Position numbers and translations under genes: made by a program
Notes under the pieces: generated by a model
Seen by the model: the letters and a program-made list of their open reading frames with translations, nothing else
Told to the model about the DNA's origin: nothing
Databases searched by the model: none
DNA from: an uncultured Selenomonas sp.
Lineage (GTDB): Bacteria; Bacillota; Negativicutes; Selenomonadales; Selenomonadaceae
Length of the DNA: 64,000 nucleotides
Assembly (NCBI GenBank): GCA_934202005.1
Contig: CAKPXP010000001.1
Span: 62,001 to 126,000 of the forward strand
Direction: 5' to 3'
In this document: positions 9,285 to 18,115 of the stretch, in pieces
Position numbering within the stretch: the stretch's first letter is position 1
Layout: each line of letters starts with the position of its first letter

Positions 9285-9941
9285 TTGAAGAAACTAGTTG
9301 TTGCCATCGACGGCCCCGCGGGCGCGGGCAAGAGCACGGTCGCGAAACTCGCGGCCAAGGCGCTCGGCTATACCTATATCGATACGGGCGCGATGTATCG
9401 CGCCGTCGCCTGGAAGGCACTGCAGCAGAAGGCGCCGGTGACGGACGCATTGATTCTCTCCGTCGTGAAGGATATCGATGTGCGGCTCTCCTACCATGAC
9501 GGTGTCACGCATGTCTTTGTCAACGGCGAGGAGGCGACGGACTACATCCGCACGCCGGAGGTCAGCCGCATCGTCTCGCAGGTCGCGGCCCTCGGCCCCG
9601 TGCGTGAGAAGATGGTCGAGCTGCAGCGGGCGATGGCGGAGGAGGGCGGCGTGCTCATGGATGGGCGCGACATCGGGACGCATGTGCTGCCGCAGGCCGA
9701 TGTGAAAATCTTCCTCACGGCCTCCATCGAGGAGCGCGCGCAGCGCCGCTACCGCGAGATGCGCGAAAAGGGCTACGACGTCGAGCTCGCGAAGCTCCAG
9801 GAGGACATCGCCGCGCGCGACAAGGCGGACAGTGAGCGCGCCATCTCCCCGCTCGTGCAGGCGGCGGATGCCGTGCTGCTCGATACGACGGGACTTTCCA
9901 TCGAGCAGGTCGTTGAGAAGATTCTCGGAATGTGCAGGTGA
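9285..9941 (+). CDS. cmk: Cytidylate kinase
   Basis: Phosphorylates CMP and dCMP with ATP. The P-loop GPAGAGKST comes directly after the start, followed by YIDTGAMYRA and the DGRDIGT substrate-binding segment, all typical of bacterial Cmk. TTG 9285 is chosen because AGGAGG sits at 9271-9276 with eight bases of spacing and gives a 218-residue protein of usual length; the longer frame from ATG 9234 would add a charged, non-conserved 17-residue extension. The aroA-cmk-plsC order is common in Firmicutes. Confidence 0.94.
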   Translation: MKKLVVAIDGPAGAGKSTVAKLAAKALGYTYIDTGAMYRAVAWKALQQKAPVTDALILSVVKDIDVRLSYHDGVTHVFVNGEEATDYIRTPEVSRIVSQVAALGPVREKMVELQRAMAEEGGVLMDGRDIGTHVLPQADVKIFLTASIEERAQRRYREMREKGYDVELAKLQEDIAARDKADSERAISPLVQAADAVLLDTTGLSIEQVVEKILGMCR

Positions 9942-9945
9942 TCGT

Positions 9946-10542
9946 ATGCTCTATGCCATGCTCAAGATCATATTCCAGCTGCTGTTCCGCATCGTCTTCC
10001 GAGCGCGCGTCATCGGCGCGGAGAACCTGCCGCAGCAGGGGGCGGTCATCCTCGCGGCCAATCACATGAGCAATTGGGATCCGCCGTTTCTCGCGTGCTT
10101 CATGCGCCGCCATGTCGCCTACATGGCGAAAGAGGAACTCTTCGAGCATCCCGTTTTCGGCGCTGCCATCCGCGCCTGCCACGCGTTCCCCGTGAAGCGC
10201 GGCGCAGCGGACCGCGCGGCCATCAAGACGGCGGTCGAAGTCCTGAAACTCGGCCATTGCCTCGGCCTCTTCCCCGAGGGCACGCGCAGCCGTACGGGCA
10301 AGATGCGCAAGGCGGAGGCGGGCGTCGGCCTCATCGCCGCGTTCACCGGCGCGCCCGTCGTGCCCGCGGCCATCCTCGGCACGGACAAGATTTTCGCGAA
10401 CGGCGGCCTGCTGCCGCGGCTCACAGTCATCGTCGGCAGGCCCAGAACGTTTACAGGCGACCGCCGCAAGAAAGAGGAGCTCGCCGCTTTCTCGCAGGGA
10501 ATCCTCGATGAAATCGCCCGTATGAAGGAGAACGTGCAGTAG
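9946..10542 (+). CDS. plsC: 1-acyl-sn-glycerol-3-phosphate acyltransferase (PlsC)
   Basis: Acylates lysophosphatidic acid to phosphatidic acid at the inner membrane. Contains the acyltransferase HX4D motif (NHMSNWD) and the substrate-binding motif FPEGTRSR. A hydrophobic N-terminal segment (MLYAMLKIIFQLLFRIVF) gives membrane association. ATG 9946 starts five bases after the cmk stop; the frame is open further upstream but that part overlaps cmk and is not conserved-looking. 198 residues, short-form PlsC length. Last gene of the operon before a 180-base gap. Confidence 0.93.
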   Translation: MLYAMLKIIFQLLFRIVFRARVIGAENLPQQGAVILAANHMSNWDPPFLACFMRRHVAYMAKEELFEHPVFGAAIRACHAFPVKRGAADRAAIKTAVEVLKLGHCLGLFPEGTRSRTGKMRKAEAGVGLIAAFTGAPVVPAAILGTDKIFANGGLLPRLTVIVGRPRTFTGDRRKKEELAAFSQGILDEIARMKENVQ

Positions 10543-10626
10543 GAAGTCTAGGTGTGAATGCCTGCGGTGATCGGAGAAACCGCCTGCCTCACGTGAAAAA
10601 AATTTCCTGCTGAAGTGAAATCACTC

Positions 10627-10655
10627 TATACAAGATTCCCTGAAAATGCTATACT
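10627..10655 (+). promoter_or_regulatory. Probable promoter for ispH-rpsA
   Basis: TATACT at 10650-10655 preceded by TG one base upstream (extended -10, TGCTATACT). A partial -35 (TATACA, 10627-10632) lies 17 bases upstream. Confidence 0.55.
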
Positions 10656-10726
10656 AACACTTAGATTGCATTATTGGTGTGCAAAATCATACCGATTTGC
10701 AACAAAACATACGGGTGGTTGATAGT

Positions 10727-11554
10727 TTGGAAGTCATTCTGGCAGACTATCTGGGTTTCTGCTATGGCGTCAAGCGCGCCATCAAGATTGCCCGGGAGAA
10801 TGCTGCTCCCGATGGCTCCGCCTGCACGCTCGGTCCGATCATCCATAATCCGCAGATGGTGGAGCGCCTGAAAGAGGAGGGCGTTGGCGCCATCGATCGT
10901 CTTGACGATTTGAAGCGGGGGAAGGTCATCATCCGTTCTCACGGCGTTGGTCCGGAGGCATATGAGAGGGCTGAGGCGATGGGCCTTGAGTGTGTCGACG
11001 CGACATGTCCGCATGTCAAGAAGGCGCAGCTCTCAGCGAAGGAGCTTGCGGAGGAGGGGCGTTTCGTCGTCATCGTTGGCGAGAAGGAACATCCCGAGGT
11101 GCATAGCATCGTGCAGTGGGCGGGCGGCAATGTCGCTGTCATCGAGACGGTGGCAGAGGCAGCGTCTCTCCCTAACGCCTCAAGGCTCGGCATCATCTCG
11201 CAGACGACGTTCTCAGGCGAACGTTTCCAGGAGATTGTGAGTGCTCTGCTTGACAAGTCGCGCGACATCCGCGTCATGCGGACCATCTGCACGGCGACGG
11301 ATCAAAGGCAGCGCGCTGCGCGCGAGCTGGCGTCGAAAGTGGATGTCATGCTCGTGATCGGCGGCAAGAACAGTGCGAATACGACGCGCCTCGCGCAGCT
11401 CTGCGCGAAAATATGTCGTACCTACCACATCGAGACGGCTGAGGAGCTTCGGCCCGCGTGGTTTGACAACATTGAAAAAATTGGTATTACAGCTGGTGCT
11501 TCTACACCAGACTGGATTATCAAGGAGGTATATAAAAAGTGTCAGAGGATATGA
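10727..11554 (+). CDS. ispH: 4-hydroxy-3-methylbut-2-enyl diphosphate reductase
   Basis: Last step of the MEP isoprenoid pathway; a [4Fe-4S] enzyme. Conserved cysteines are in GFCYGVKRA (near residue 13), DATCPHV (near 96) and the late MRTICTATDQRQ (near 195), with the SNTTRL-like NSANTTRLAQLC after it. TTG 10727 gives the standard N-terminus (MEVILADYLGFCYG) and has a ggtgg sequence nine bases upstream; GTG 10679 would add 16 residues. In many Negativicutes IspH is fused to ribosomal protein S1; here the two genes are separate but overlap by 16 bases. Confidence 0.94.
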   Translation: MEVILADYLGFCYGVKRAIKIARENAAPDGSACTLGPIIHNPQMVERLKEEGVGAIDRLDDLKRGKVIIRSHGVGPEAYERAEAMGLECVDATCPHVKKAQLSAKELAEEGRFVVIVGEKEHPEVHSIVQWAGGNVAVIETVAEAASLPNASRLGIISQTTFSGERFQEIVSALLDKSRDIRVMRTICTATDQRQRAARELASKVDVMLVIGGKNSANTTRLAQLCAKICRTYHIETAEELRPAWFDNIEKIGITAGASTPDWIIKEVYKKCQRI

Positions 11555-12681
11555 AAACCCTTTTAGAGGAAGAAGAGAAGAACAGCCCGGAGATTCGGGA
11601 GCACGAGGTAGTAAAAGGCAAGGTCGTTCTTGTCAACAAGAGCGAAGCTTTTATTGATATCGGCTACAAGCAGGAGATTCCCGTTCCGAAAAAAGAGCTG
11701 GCTTATCCGGAGCCTGATTCCGCAGAGGATGTCGTCAAGGTCGGCGACGAGATCGATGTCTACATCGTCTCCCTCGGCGGCGAAAATGGCGGCCTCCTTT
11801 CCAAGGTCAAGGCAGATCGCATGGCTGCGTGGAAGGATATGGAAGGCGTGAAAGAGCGCGGCGAAACGGTCGAGGCGAAGATCCAGCAGGTCGTCAAGGG
11901 CGGCCTCGTTGCCTCCGTCAACGGTCTGCGCGGCTTCATCCCCGCGTCCCAGATGGAACTTCATTTCGTGAAGGATCTCTCCATCTACGTCGGTCAGACG
12001 GTCGAGGCTCTGCCCATCGAGATCGATGTGCGCAAGCAGCGTCTCGTGCTCTCCCGCCGTCAGCTCCTCGAGGCTGAGCGCGAGAAGAAGCAGGAAGAGG
12101 TTTTCGCGACGCTCGAGGCTGGCCAGACGGTGCACGGCACGGTCAAGCGCCTTGTGGACTACGGCGCGTTCATCGACATCGGCGGTGTGGATGGTCTCGC
12201 TCATATCTCTGACCTCGCATGGCATCGCGTGAGCAAGCCGAGCGACGTGCTCCACGTCGGTCAGGAGCTCGATGTCTATGTGAAGAACGTCGATAAGGAA
12301 GCAAAGCGCATCTCGCTCTCCGTCAAGGACACGATGCGCGATCCGTGGCTCGACAAGGCGGAGAAGTACGCTGAGGGCGACCACATCGAAGGCAAGGTCA
12401 TCAAACTGACGGATTTCGGTGCTTTCATGGAGATCGAGCCGCACTTCGACGGTCTCATTCCGATGGGTGAACTTGCGGATCATCGCATCGAGCGTGCGGA
12501 CGAGGCCGTGCATGTCGGCGACATCGTCAAGGTCAAGGTTCTGCGCATCGACATGAAGCGCAAGCGCATCTCGCTCTCCATCACGAAGGCGAAACGCGAC
12601 GGCGACAACGCCATCTACAAGCGTTACATGGAAGAGCAGGATGACGCGCCGACGACGATCGGCGACGAGGTTCAGGACTGA
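11539..12681 (+). CDS. rpsA: Ribosomal protein S1 (four S1 domains)
   Basis: RNA-binding protein that helps mRNA loading on the 30S subunit. Four S1/OB repeats are visible at about residues 25-95, 110-175, 193-262 and 279-350, with typical repeats such as GAFIDIGGVDGLAHISD and GAFMEIEPHFDGLIPMGE. The Firmicutes form is shorter than the six-domain E. coli S1. GTG 11539 is used: a strong aaggaggta site lies at 11522-11530, inside the ispH end, so translation is coupled. A terminator follows at 12713. Confidence 0.95.
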   Translation: MSEDMKTLLEEEEKNSPEIREHEVVKGKVVLVNKSEAFIDIGYKQEIPVPKKELAYPEPDSAEDVVKVGDEIDVYIVSLGGENGGLLSKVKADRMAAWKDMEGVKERGETVEAKIQQVVKGGLVASVNGLRGFIPASQMELHFVKDLSIYVGQTVEALPIEIDVRKQRLVLSRRQLLEAEREKKQEEVFATLEAGQTVHGTVKRLVDYGAFIDIGGVDGLAHISDLAWHRVSKPSDVLHVGQELDVYVKNVDKEAKRISLSVKDTMRDPWLDKAEKYAEGDHIEGKVIKLTDFGAFMEIEPHFDGLIPMGELADHRIERADEAVHVGDIVKVKVLRIDMKRKRISLSITKAKRDGDNAIYKRYMEEQDDAPTTIGDEVQD

Positions 12682-12712
12682 GCCAGTATCCGGCAATCTT
12701 ATAGGAGTTTTT

Positions 12713-12741
12713 GAGGAGTGATGATTTCATCACTCCTCTTT
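12713..12741 (+). terminator. Terminator after rpsA
   Basis: Perfect 10-bp stem gaggagtgat / atcactcctc around a 6-base loop, followed by a short T tract. Confidence 0.8.
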
Positions 12742-12753
12742 CCATGCTATGAT
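12725..12753 (+). promoter_or_regulatory. Possible extended -10 promoter for the DUF512-der operon
   Basis: TGCTATGAT (TATGAT at 12748-12753) with the TG of an extended -10; the -35 region (TTTCAT, 12725-12730) is poor and overlaps the rpsA terminator. Confidence 0.4.
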
Positions 12754-12816
12754 AGTAGACAGAAAAGCGGCTGCACTGACAGCTGCGGGGAATATATGAG
12801 CAGATGAGGAGCAGGT

Positions 12817-14205
12817 ATGAACAAAGGGGAAATCATCCGCGTCGCAGCGGGCAGTCTCGCAGAGGAACTCGGACTCGTGCCGGGAGACAAGATTCTCTCG
12901 GTTAATGGGAAGCAACTGCGCGACATCATTGACCTGAGTTTCGCGTTCGCGGAGGAGGAGATTGATTTGCTTGTCGAGCATGCAGACGGCGAGCAGGAGA
13001 TGATCTCCTTCGACAAGGACATCGATGAGGAGCTTGGCGCGGAGTTCGCGGCCGCGGTCTTTGACGGCATCCGCCGCTGTGCGAACAACTGTTATTTCTG
13101 CTTTGTGAACATGGTCGCGCCGCACATGCGCTCATCGCTGCACATCAAGGATGACGACTATCGTCTGTCGTTCCTCTACGGCAATTTCGTGACGCTCTCG
13201 AACATGGGCGAAGCGGATTTCCGGCGTATCGAGCAGCTGCATCTCTCGCCGCTCTACGTGTCCGTGCAGTGCATGAACCCTGAGCTGCGCGCGCAGATGC
13301 TGCGCTGCAAACGAGCGGCGCTCATCAACGAGCAGCTCGACCGCCTCGAGGCAGCGGGCGCAGACTACCATACGCAGGTCGTGCTCTGCGCGGGCCTCAA
13401 CGACGGCGAGGAGCTCGAGCGCACGATTCGCGAGCTCGTCGCGCGGCGGCCGCATGTACTCTCGCTCGCTGTCGTTCCCGTCGGCGTGACGAAGTTCCGC
13501 ATGGATCCGTATCCGCTCAAGCAGTTCGATGCAGCGGGCGCGGCGGCGGTCATCGACATGGCGGAACGGTGGCAGAAGAGACTCAGGGAGGAGACGGGGC
13601 GGACGTTCCTCTACCTTGGAGATGAGTTCTATTTCCTTGCTGGTCGCGAGGTGCCGCCGACGGAGATGTACGATGGGTTCCCGCAGCTCGATAACGGCAT
13701 CGGACTCACGCGCAGCTTCCTCAAGGATTTCGAGGAGACGCAGGCGGCGTCGTCGTATGATGCTCCCGTCTACCTCGATGTTGTCACGGGGACGTCGGTC
13801 GCGCCGGTGCTAGAGAGACTCGCGCAGTCCGTACGACAGACGAACCTCCATGTGCGTATCGTGTCGGTTCCCAATGAATATTTCGGTACGACCGTCAATG
13901 TTTCGGGCCTGCTCACGGGACAGGACATCGTGCGCGCGCTGCGCGCGCTGCCGGGGCCGCGCACGGGCATTCTGATTCCGGAGCCGGCGCTGCGTGCTGG
14001 CGAGGATATCTTCCTCGATGATATGACGCTTGCTGAACTGCGCGCTGCGTTCCCCGAGGCGCGCGTCGAGCCCGTGCAGGGCGGCAGCGACTACCGCCGC
14101 GCGCTCGCGGACTGGACGCATTACCACAAGGCGCGGGCGGGGGAGACCGCCTACATGTGGCAGAGCAATGCCGCTTACACGAAGTCGGCGGCAGGAACGG
14201 AATAG
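12817..14205 (+). CDS. DUF512 / PDZ-containing putative iron-sulfur protein
   Basis: A 462-residue protein of the DUF512 family. It starts with a PDZ-like domain (about residues 1-65: GSLAEELGLVPGDKILSVNG), followed by a Cys cluster CANNCYFC (Cx3Cx2C, near residue 88) resembling a radical-SAM-like site, and ends with the DUF512 domain (about 220-430). Function is unknown; members are conserved in clostridia, Negativicutes and cyanobacteria and almost always precede der, as here (43 bases to the der start). ATG 12817 follows gaggagcaggt. Role in ribosome assembly with Der is a guess from context only. Confidence 0.9.
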   Translation: MNKGEIIRVAAGSLAEELGLVPGDKILSVNGKQLRDIIDLSFAFAEEEIDLLVEHADGEQEMISFDKDIDEELGAEFAAAVFDGIRRCANNCYFCFVNMVAPHMRSSLHIKDDDYRLSFLYGNFVTLSNMGEADFRRIEQLHLSPLYVSVQCMNPELRAQMLRCKRAALINEQLDRLEAAGADYHTQVVLCAGLNDGEELERTIRELVARRPHVLSLAVVPVGVTKFRMDPYPLKQFDAAGAAAVIDMAERWQKRLREETGRTFLYLGDEFYFLAGREVPPTEMYDGFPQLDNGIGLTRSFLKDFEETQAASSYDAPVYLDVVTGTSVAPVLERLAQSVRQTNLHVRIVSVPNEYFGTTVNVSGLLTGQDIVRALRALPGPRTGILIPEPALRAGEDIFLDDMTLAELRAAFPEARVEPVQGGSDYRRALADWTHYHKARAGETAYMWQSNAAYTKSAAGTE

Positions 14206-14248
14206 AATCAGCTATCAGGAAAGAAGCAATCGGAAAGAAGGGGTCAGT

Positions 14249-15580
14249 ATGAGTAAACCAATCGTCGCCATCGTCGGTCGGCCGAATGTCGGTAAATCGA
14301 CGCTTTTCAACCAGATCGGCAAGCAGCGCGTCTCCATCGTCGACGATATGCCGGGGGTCACGCGCGACCGCATCTATCTCGACGCGGAGTGGCTCGGCCA
14401 TGCGTTCACGATGATCGACACGGGCGGCATCGAGCTCGATGAGAGCGACCATATCCTGAAATCCATGCGCCAGCAGGCACAGATCGCGATGGAGGAGGCG
14501 GATGTCATCCTCTTCGTCGTCGATGGGCGCGCGGGGCTCACGACGGCGGATGAGGAGGTCGGGCATCTCCTGCGTTCGACGAAGAAACCTGTCGTCCTTG
14601 CCGTGAACAAGGTCGACAGTCCCGAGCGCGAGATGGACATGTATGAGTTCTACAGCCTCGGACTCGGCGATCCCATCGGTATTTCCGCGTCGAACGCGCG
14701 CAATCTCGGCGATCTGCTCGACGCCGTCGTCGCCGCGTTCCCGGAGGAGACGGGTGACGACAAGGAGCCGGACGAGATCAGCATCGCCGTCATCGGTCGG
14801 CCGAACGTCGGCAAGTCCTCCATCGTCAACGCCATCCTCGGCGAGCAGCGCGTCATCGTCAGCGACGTGCCGGGCACGACGCGCGACGCCATCGACACGC
14901 ATTTCATCGAGGACGGTACGAAGTTCATGCTCATCGATACGGCGGGCATGCGCCGGCGCGGCAAGATCGACGAGCCGGTCGAGCGGTACAGCGTCATGCG
15001 CTCTCTGCGCGCCATCGACCGCGCGGATGTCGTGCTCATGATGATCAATGCCGCCGAAGGCATCACGGAGCAGGACAAGAAGATCGCCGGTTATGCGCAC
15101 GAGTCGGGGCGCGGCGTCGTCATCGTCGTGAACAAGTGGGACATCTTCCCGGAGAAGGACGATAAGTCGACGCTGCGCTTCACGGATGAGCTGCGCGACA
15201 AGCTCGGCTTTCTCCAGTACGCGCCCGTCCTCTACACCTCGGCGCTCACGGGCCAGCGCGTGCACCGCGTGACGGAGCTCGTGAAGTATGTCGCGGAGCA
15301 GCAGTCCATGCGCATCAAGACGAGCGTCCTCAATGAGCTCATCCGCGATGCCGTCTCCGTGAACCCGCCGCCGATGCACCGCGGCCGCCAGCTCAAGATC
15401 CTCTTCATGACGCAGGCGGATGTGAAGCCGCCGCGGTTCATCCTCTTCGTCAACGATCCCGAGCTCATGCATTTTTCCTATCTGCGTTTCATCGAGAACC
15501 GCCTGCGTGAGCAGTTCGGCTTCGAGGGTACGCCGCTCGTGCTTATCGTGCGCAAGCGCGGCGAAGAAGAGGAGGCGTGA
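14249..15580 (+). CDS. der: GTPase Der (EngA), ribosome biogenesis
   Basis: Double-GTPase that assists 50S subunit assembly. Two G domains in tandem are visible: first P-loop GRPNVGKSTLF near residue 9, second GRPNVGKSSIV near 184, each followed by DTGG/DTAGMR and NKVD/NKWD motifs, then the C-terminal KH-like domain (residues 355-443). ATG 14249 follows aaagaaggggtc; the frame is open far upstream but that part overlaps the DUF512 gene. 443 residues, normal. plsY follows after four bases. Confidence 0.96.
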   Translation: MSKPIVAIVGRPNVGKSTLFNQIGKQRVSIVDDMPGVTRDRIYLDAEWLGHAFTMIDTGGIELDESDHILKSMRQQAQIAMEEADVILFVVDGRAGLTTADEEVGHLLRSTKKPVVLAVNKVDSPEREMDMYEFYSLGLGDPIGISASNARNLGDLLDAVVAAFPEETGDDKEPDEISIAVIGRPNVGKSSIVNAILGEQRVIVSDVPGTTRDAIDTHFIEDGTKFMLIDTAGMRRRGKIDEPVERYSVMRSLRAIDRADVVLMMINAAEGITEQDKKIAGYAHESGRGVVIVVNKWDIFPEKDDKSTLRFTDELRDKLGFLQYAPVLYTSALTGQRVHRVTELVKYVAEQQSMRIKTSVLNELIRDAVSVNPPPMHRGRQLKILFMTQADVKPPRFILFVNDPELMHFSYLRFIENRLREQFGFEGTPLVLIVRKRGEEEEA

Positions 15581-15584
15581 GATC

Positions 15585-16175
15585 ATGACACTCCTCGTTT
15601 TGCTGCTGAGCTATCTCCTCGGCTCCATTCCGAACGGCCTCTGGCTCTGCCGCGCGCTCTGGCATGTAGACCTGCGGCAGCACGGCAGCCACAACATCGG
15701 CGCGACGAACGCCTGGCGCACGCTCGGCAAGGGCCCCGGCTTCCTCGTATTCTTCCTCGACATGCTCAAGGGGCTGCTCGCCGTCTGGCTCGGCGAGATG
15801 CTCGTCGGCACGCCGCTCGTCATGATCTTCTGCGGCGTCCTCGCCATCGTCGGACACTCGCTTTCGCTCTTCCTGTGCTTTCACGGCGGCAAGGGCGTCG
15901 CGACGGGGCTCGGCGTGATCCTCATGCTCATGCCGAAGGTGACGGGGATCGTCTTCCTCGTCTGGCTGCTCCTCGTGCTCGCCACGCGCTACGTATCGCT
16001 CGGTTCGATCGTCGCGGCGGCGCTCGTGCCCGTGCTCGCGCTCGTATTCGGCTACCCAGCGCTCTACGTCGTGTTCGGCGTGCTCGCGGCCGCGCTCATC
16101 ATCGTGCGCCATCGCAGCAACATCACGCGCCTGCTCAATGGAACGGAAAATCGGATCTCCGCGGGACATTTGTAA
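15585..16175 (+). CDS. plsY: Acyl-phosphate glycerol-3-phosphate acyltransferase PlsY
   Basis: Integral membrane enzyme that makes lysophosphatidic acid from acyl-phosphate. Typical motifs: GSIPNGLW near residue 10, HGSHNIGATNAWR near 35, and HGGKGVATGLG near 103, within five to six membrane helices. ATG 15585 gives 196 residues, the normal size, and follows the der stop after four bases. PlsC earlier in the window carries out the next acylation. Confidence 0.95.
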   Translation: MTLLVLLLSYLLGSIPNGLWLCRALWHVDLRQHGSHNIGATNAWRTLGKGPGFLVFFLDMLKGLLAVWLGEMLVGTPLVMIFCGVLAIVGHSLSLFLCFHGGKGVATGLGVILMLMPKVTGIVFLVWLLLVLATRYVSLGSIVAAALVPVLALVFGYPALYVVFGVLAAALIIVRHRSNITRLLNGTENRISAGHL

Positions 16176-16242
16176 CATTTTTGACGCGTCTCTCAGCTTT
16201 TGTGGACGTTTTTTGAAAACAAGGTAGCTTTCGCGGACAGAT

Positions 16243-16253
16243 GATGGTATAAT
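16243..16253 (+). promoter_or_regulatory. Extended -10 promoter before the ACT-hom-thrB operon
   Basis: TATAAT at 16248-16253 with TG one base upstream (TGGTATAAT). No convincing -35 at 17 bases. Confidence 0.5.
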
Positions 16254-16297
16254 ATCTCACAGACACGAACAAAAATGCTTAAGAAGAGTACAGACCA

Positions 16298-16331
16298 GGG
16301 CATGCGGCGCGTTGTCGCATGCCCTCTTTTT
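16298..16331 (+). terminator. Intrinsic terminator in the operon leader (possible attenuator)
   Basis: Stem gggcatgcg / cgcatgccc with a 9-base loop, followed by tcttttt that runs straight into the ggaggag ribosome site of the ACT gene. It lies about 45 bases downstream of the promoter-like sequence and only 13 bases before the start codon, so it would stop transcription of the threonine operon unless prevented. It could alternatively be the terminator of plsY, with a further promoter that I do not see. Confidence 0.6.
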
Positions 16332-16343
16332 GGAGGAGAATGT

Positions 16344-16790
16344 ATGGAAAACGAACAGAATGGATTCTTTCTCGTGAAAGAGGAGATCCTGCCGGAGGCA
16401 ATCAAGAAGACCATCCGCGTCAAAGAAATGCTCAAGCGCGGCGACGCGCGCACCATCAACGAGGCCGTGGAGAAGATGGATCTCTCGCGCAGCGCCTACT
16501 ATAAATACAAGGACTACGTGTTCCCGTTCTATGAGGCGAGCAAGAATAAGATTGTCACGCTCACGTTCCTGCTCGAGCACAAGAAGGGTGTGCTCTCGAG
16601 CGTGCTCAACACGATTTCCGCGGATTCCGGCAGCGTGCTGACCATCAACCAGGGCATCCCCCTGCAGGGCGTCGCGAACGCGACGGTCTCGATCGAGACG
16701 GCGCAGCTCTCTGTCGACCTCGAGGCGCTGCTCGACAAGCTCCGCATGGTCGACGGCGTGAAACGTCTCGAAGTACTCGGCCAGGCATGA
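16344..16790 (+). CDS. UPF0735 ACT domain protein (PheB-like)
   Basis: 148 residues. The N-terminal part (about 12-60) looks like a helical DNA-binding or dimer region (INEAVEKMDLSRSAYYKYKDYVFPF), and the C-terminal half is an ACT domain (about 70-146), which in general binds amino acids. ATG 16344 follows a strong ggaggag; an in-frame ATG at 16275 is rejected because a terminator hairpin lies between. It is directly followed by hom and thrB, so a regulatory role in threonine/methionine synthesis is likely but unproven. Confidence 0.9.
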   Translation: MENEQNGFFLVKEEILPEAIKKTIRVKEMLKRGDARTINEAVEKMDLSRSAYYKYKDYVFPFYEASKNKIVTLTFLLEHKKGVLSSVLNTISADSGSVLTINQGIPLQGVANATVSIETAQLSVDLEALLDKLRMVDGVKRLEVLGQA

Positions 16791-16812
16791 GGGACGAAAG
16801 GGAGGTGTGTCG

Positions 16813-18111
16813 ATGATGAAGGAAGCAATCAAGATCGGTCTTTTGGGCTCCGGCACGGTCGGATCTGGTGTCGTTCGCGTGCTGAGAGAAAACATGGAAG
16901 AGATCACCGCGCGCGTCGGCACACGCCTCGTGCTCGCCAAGGTGCTCGTGCGCGATGTGAAGAAGCCGCGTCCCTATCTTGAGGGCGTCGAGCTTACGGA
17001 TCGCGTCGAGGACATCCTTGAGGATGACGAGATCTCCATCGTCGTCGAGGTCATGGGCGGTATCAAGCCCGCGAAGGACTACATGCTGCGCGCGCTCGCC
17101 GCGGGCAAGAATGTCGTGACGGCGAATAAGGATGTCGTGGCGCAGTATGGCCACGAGCTCTTCGATATGGCGGAGGCGCACGACGCCGATTTCCGCTTCG
17201 AGGCGAGCGTCGGCGGCGGCATCCCCATCATCATGCCGCTCAAGCAGTGCCTGACGGCGAACCGCATCACGGAGATCATGGGCATTGTGAACGGTACGAC
17301 GAACTATATGCTCACGAAGATGAGCGAGTGCGGCGCGAGCTATGACGACGTGCTCAAGGAAGCGCAGGAAAAGGGCTATGCGGAGGCGAATCCCTCGGCG
17401 GATGTCGACGGCCTGGACGCCGCGCGCAAGGCGGCCATCCTTTCTTCCATCGCATTCAACACGCGCATCAGCCTCGACGATGTCTCGGTGGAGGGCATCA
17501 CGAAGATCACGCCGGATGATATCGCCTACGCGAAGAACCTAGGCTACGTCGTGAAGCTGCTCGCCATCGGCAAGGAGACGGACGAGGGCATCAACGTGCG
17601 CGTGCATCCGGTGTTCCTGCCGGAGGAGCATCCGCTCGCGTCGGTCAATGGCGTATTCAACGCGATTTTCGTGCGCGGCAACGCCGTGGGCGAAGCGATG
17701 TTCTATGGCCCGGGCGCGGGATCGCTGCCGACGGCCTCGGCGGTGGTCGCCGACATCATCGATGTCGCACGCGATATCGTGAACCATTCGTTCGGGCGCG
17801 TGAACTGCACCTGCTACCGCAAGAAGGTGCTCTGCCCCATCGAGAAGACGCGGTCGAGCTACTATGTGCGCCTGCTTGTCGAGGACAAGCCGGGCGTGCT
17901 CGGCGCGATCGCGACGGCGTTCGGCAACGCGGACGTGAGCCTGCAGTCCGTCATCCAGACACAGCGCGATAAGAAAGAGCATGCGGAGATCGTCGCGATC
18001 ACGCACTGTGTCCCGCATGCGAATATCCTTACGGCGCTCGACGTGCTCAACGCACTGCCGGTCGTGAGCGAGGTCCGCAATCTCATCCGCGTGGAAAATG
18101 ACCGGGGGTAA
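16813..18111 (+). CDS. hom: Homoserine dehydrogenase
   Basis: Reduces aspartate semialdehyde to homoserine, the branch point to threonine and methionine. N-terminal Rossmann motif GLLGSGTVGSGV, then the catalytic segment with EASVGGGIPII and GIVNGTTNYML, and a C-terminal ACT domain (about residues 350-430; YYVRLLVEDKPGVLGAIA), which usually gives threonine feedback control. ATG 16813 has gggagg seven bases upstream; GTG 16807 is an alternative. 432 residues. thrB begins four bases after the stop. Confidence 0.96.
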   Translation: MMKEAIKIGLLGSGTVGSGVVRVLRENMEEITARVGTRLVLAKVLVRDVKKPRPYLEGVELTDRVEDILEDDEISIVVEVMGGIKPAKDYMLRALAAGKNVVTANKDVVAQYGHELFDMAEAHDADFRFEASVGGGIPIIMPLKQCLTANRITEIMGIVNGTTNYMLTKMSECGASYDDVLKEAQEKGYAEANPSADVDGLDAARKAAILSSIAFNTRISLDDVSVEGITKITPDDIAYAKNLGYVVKLLAIGKETDEGINVRVHPVFLPEEHPLASVNGVFNAIFVRGNAVGEAMFYGPGAGSLPTASAVVADIIDVARDIVNHSFGRVNCTCYRKKVLCPIEKTRSSYYVRLLVEDKPGVLGAIATAFGNADVSLQSVIQTQRDKKEHAEIVAITHCVPHANILTALDVLNALPVVSEVRNLIRVENDRG

Positions 18112-18115
18112 TCAA

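Noticed and set aside
16275..16343. N-terminal extension or leader peptide before the ACT protein
   Set aside because: The frame is open into the ACT gene, so it has no stop of its own, and it contains the terminator hairpin; a good ribosome site precedes ATG 16344 instead.
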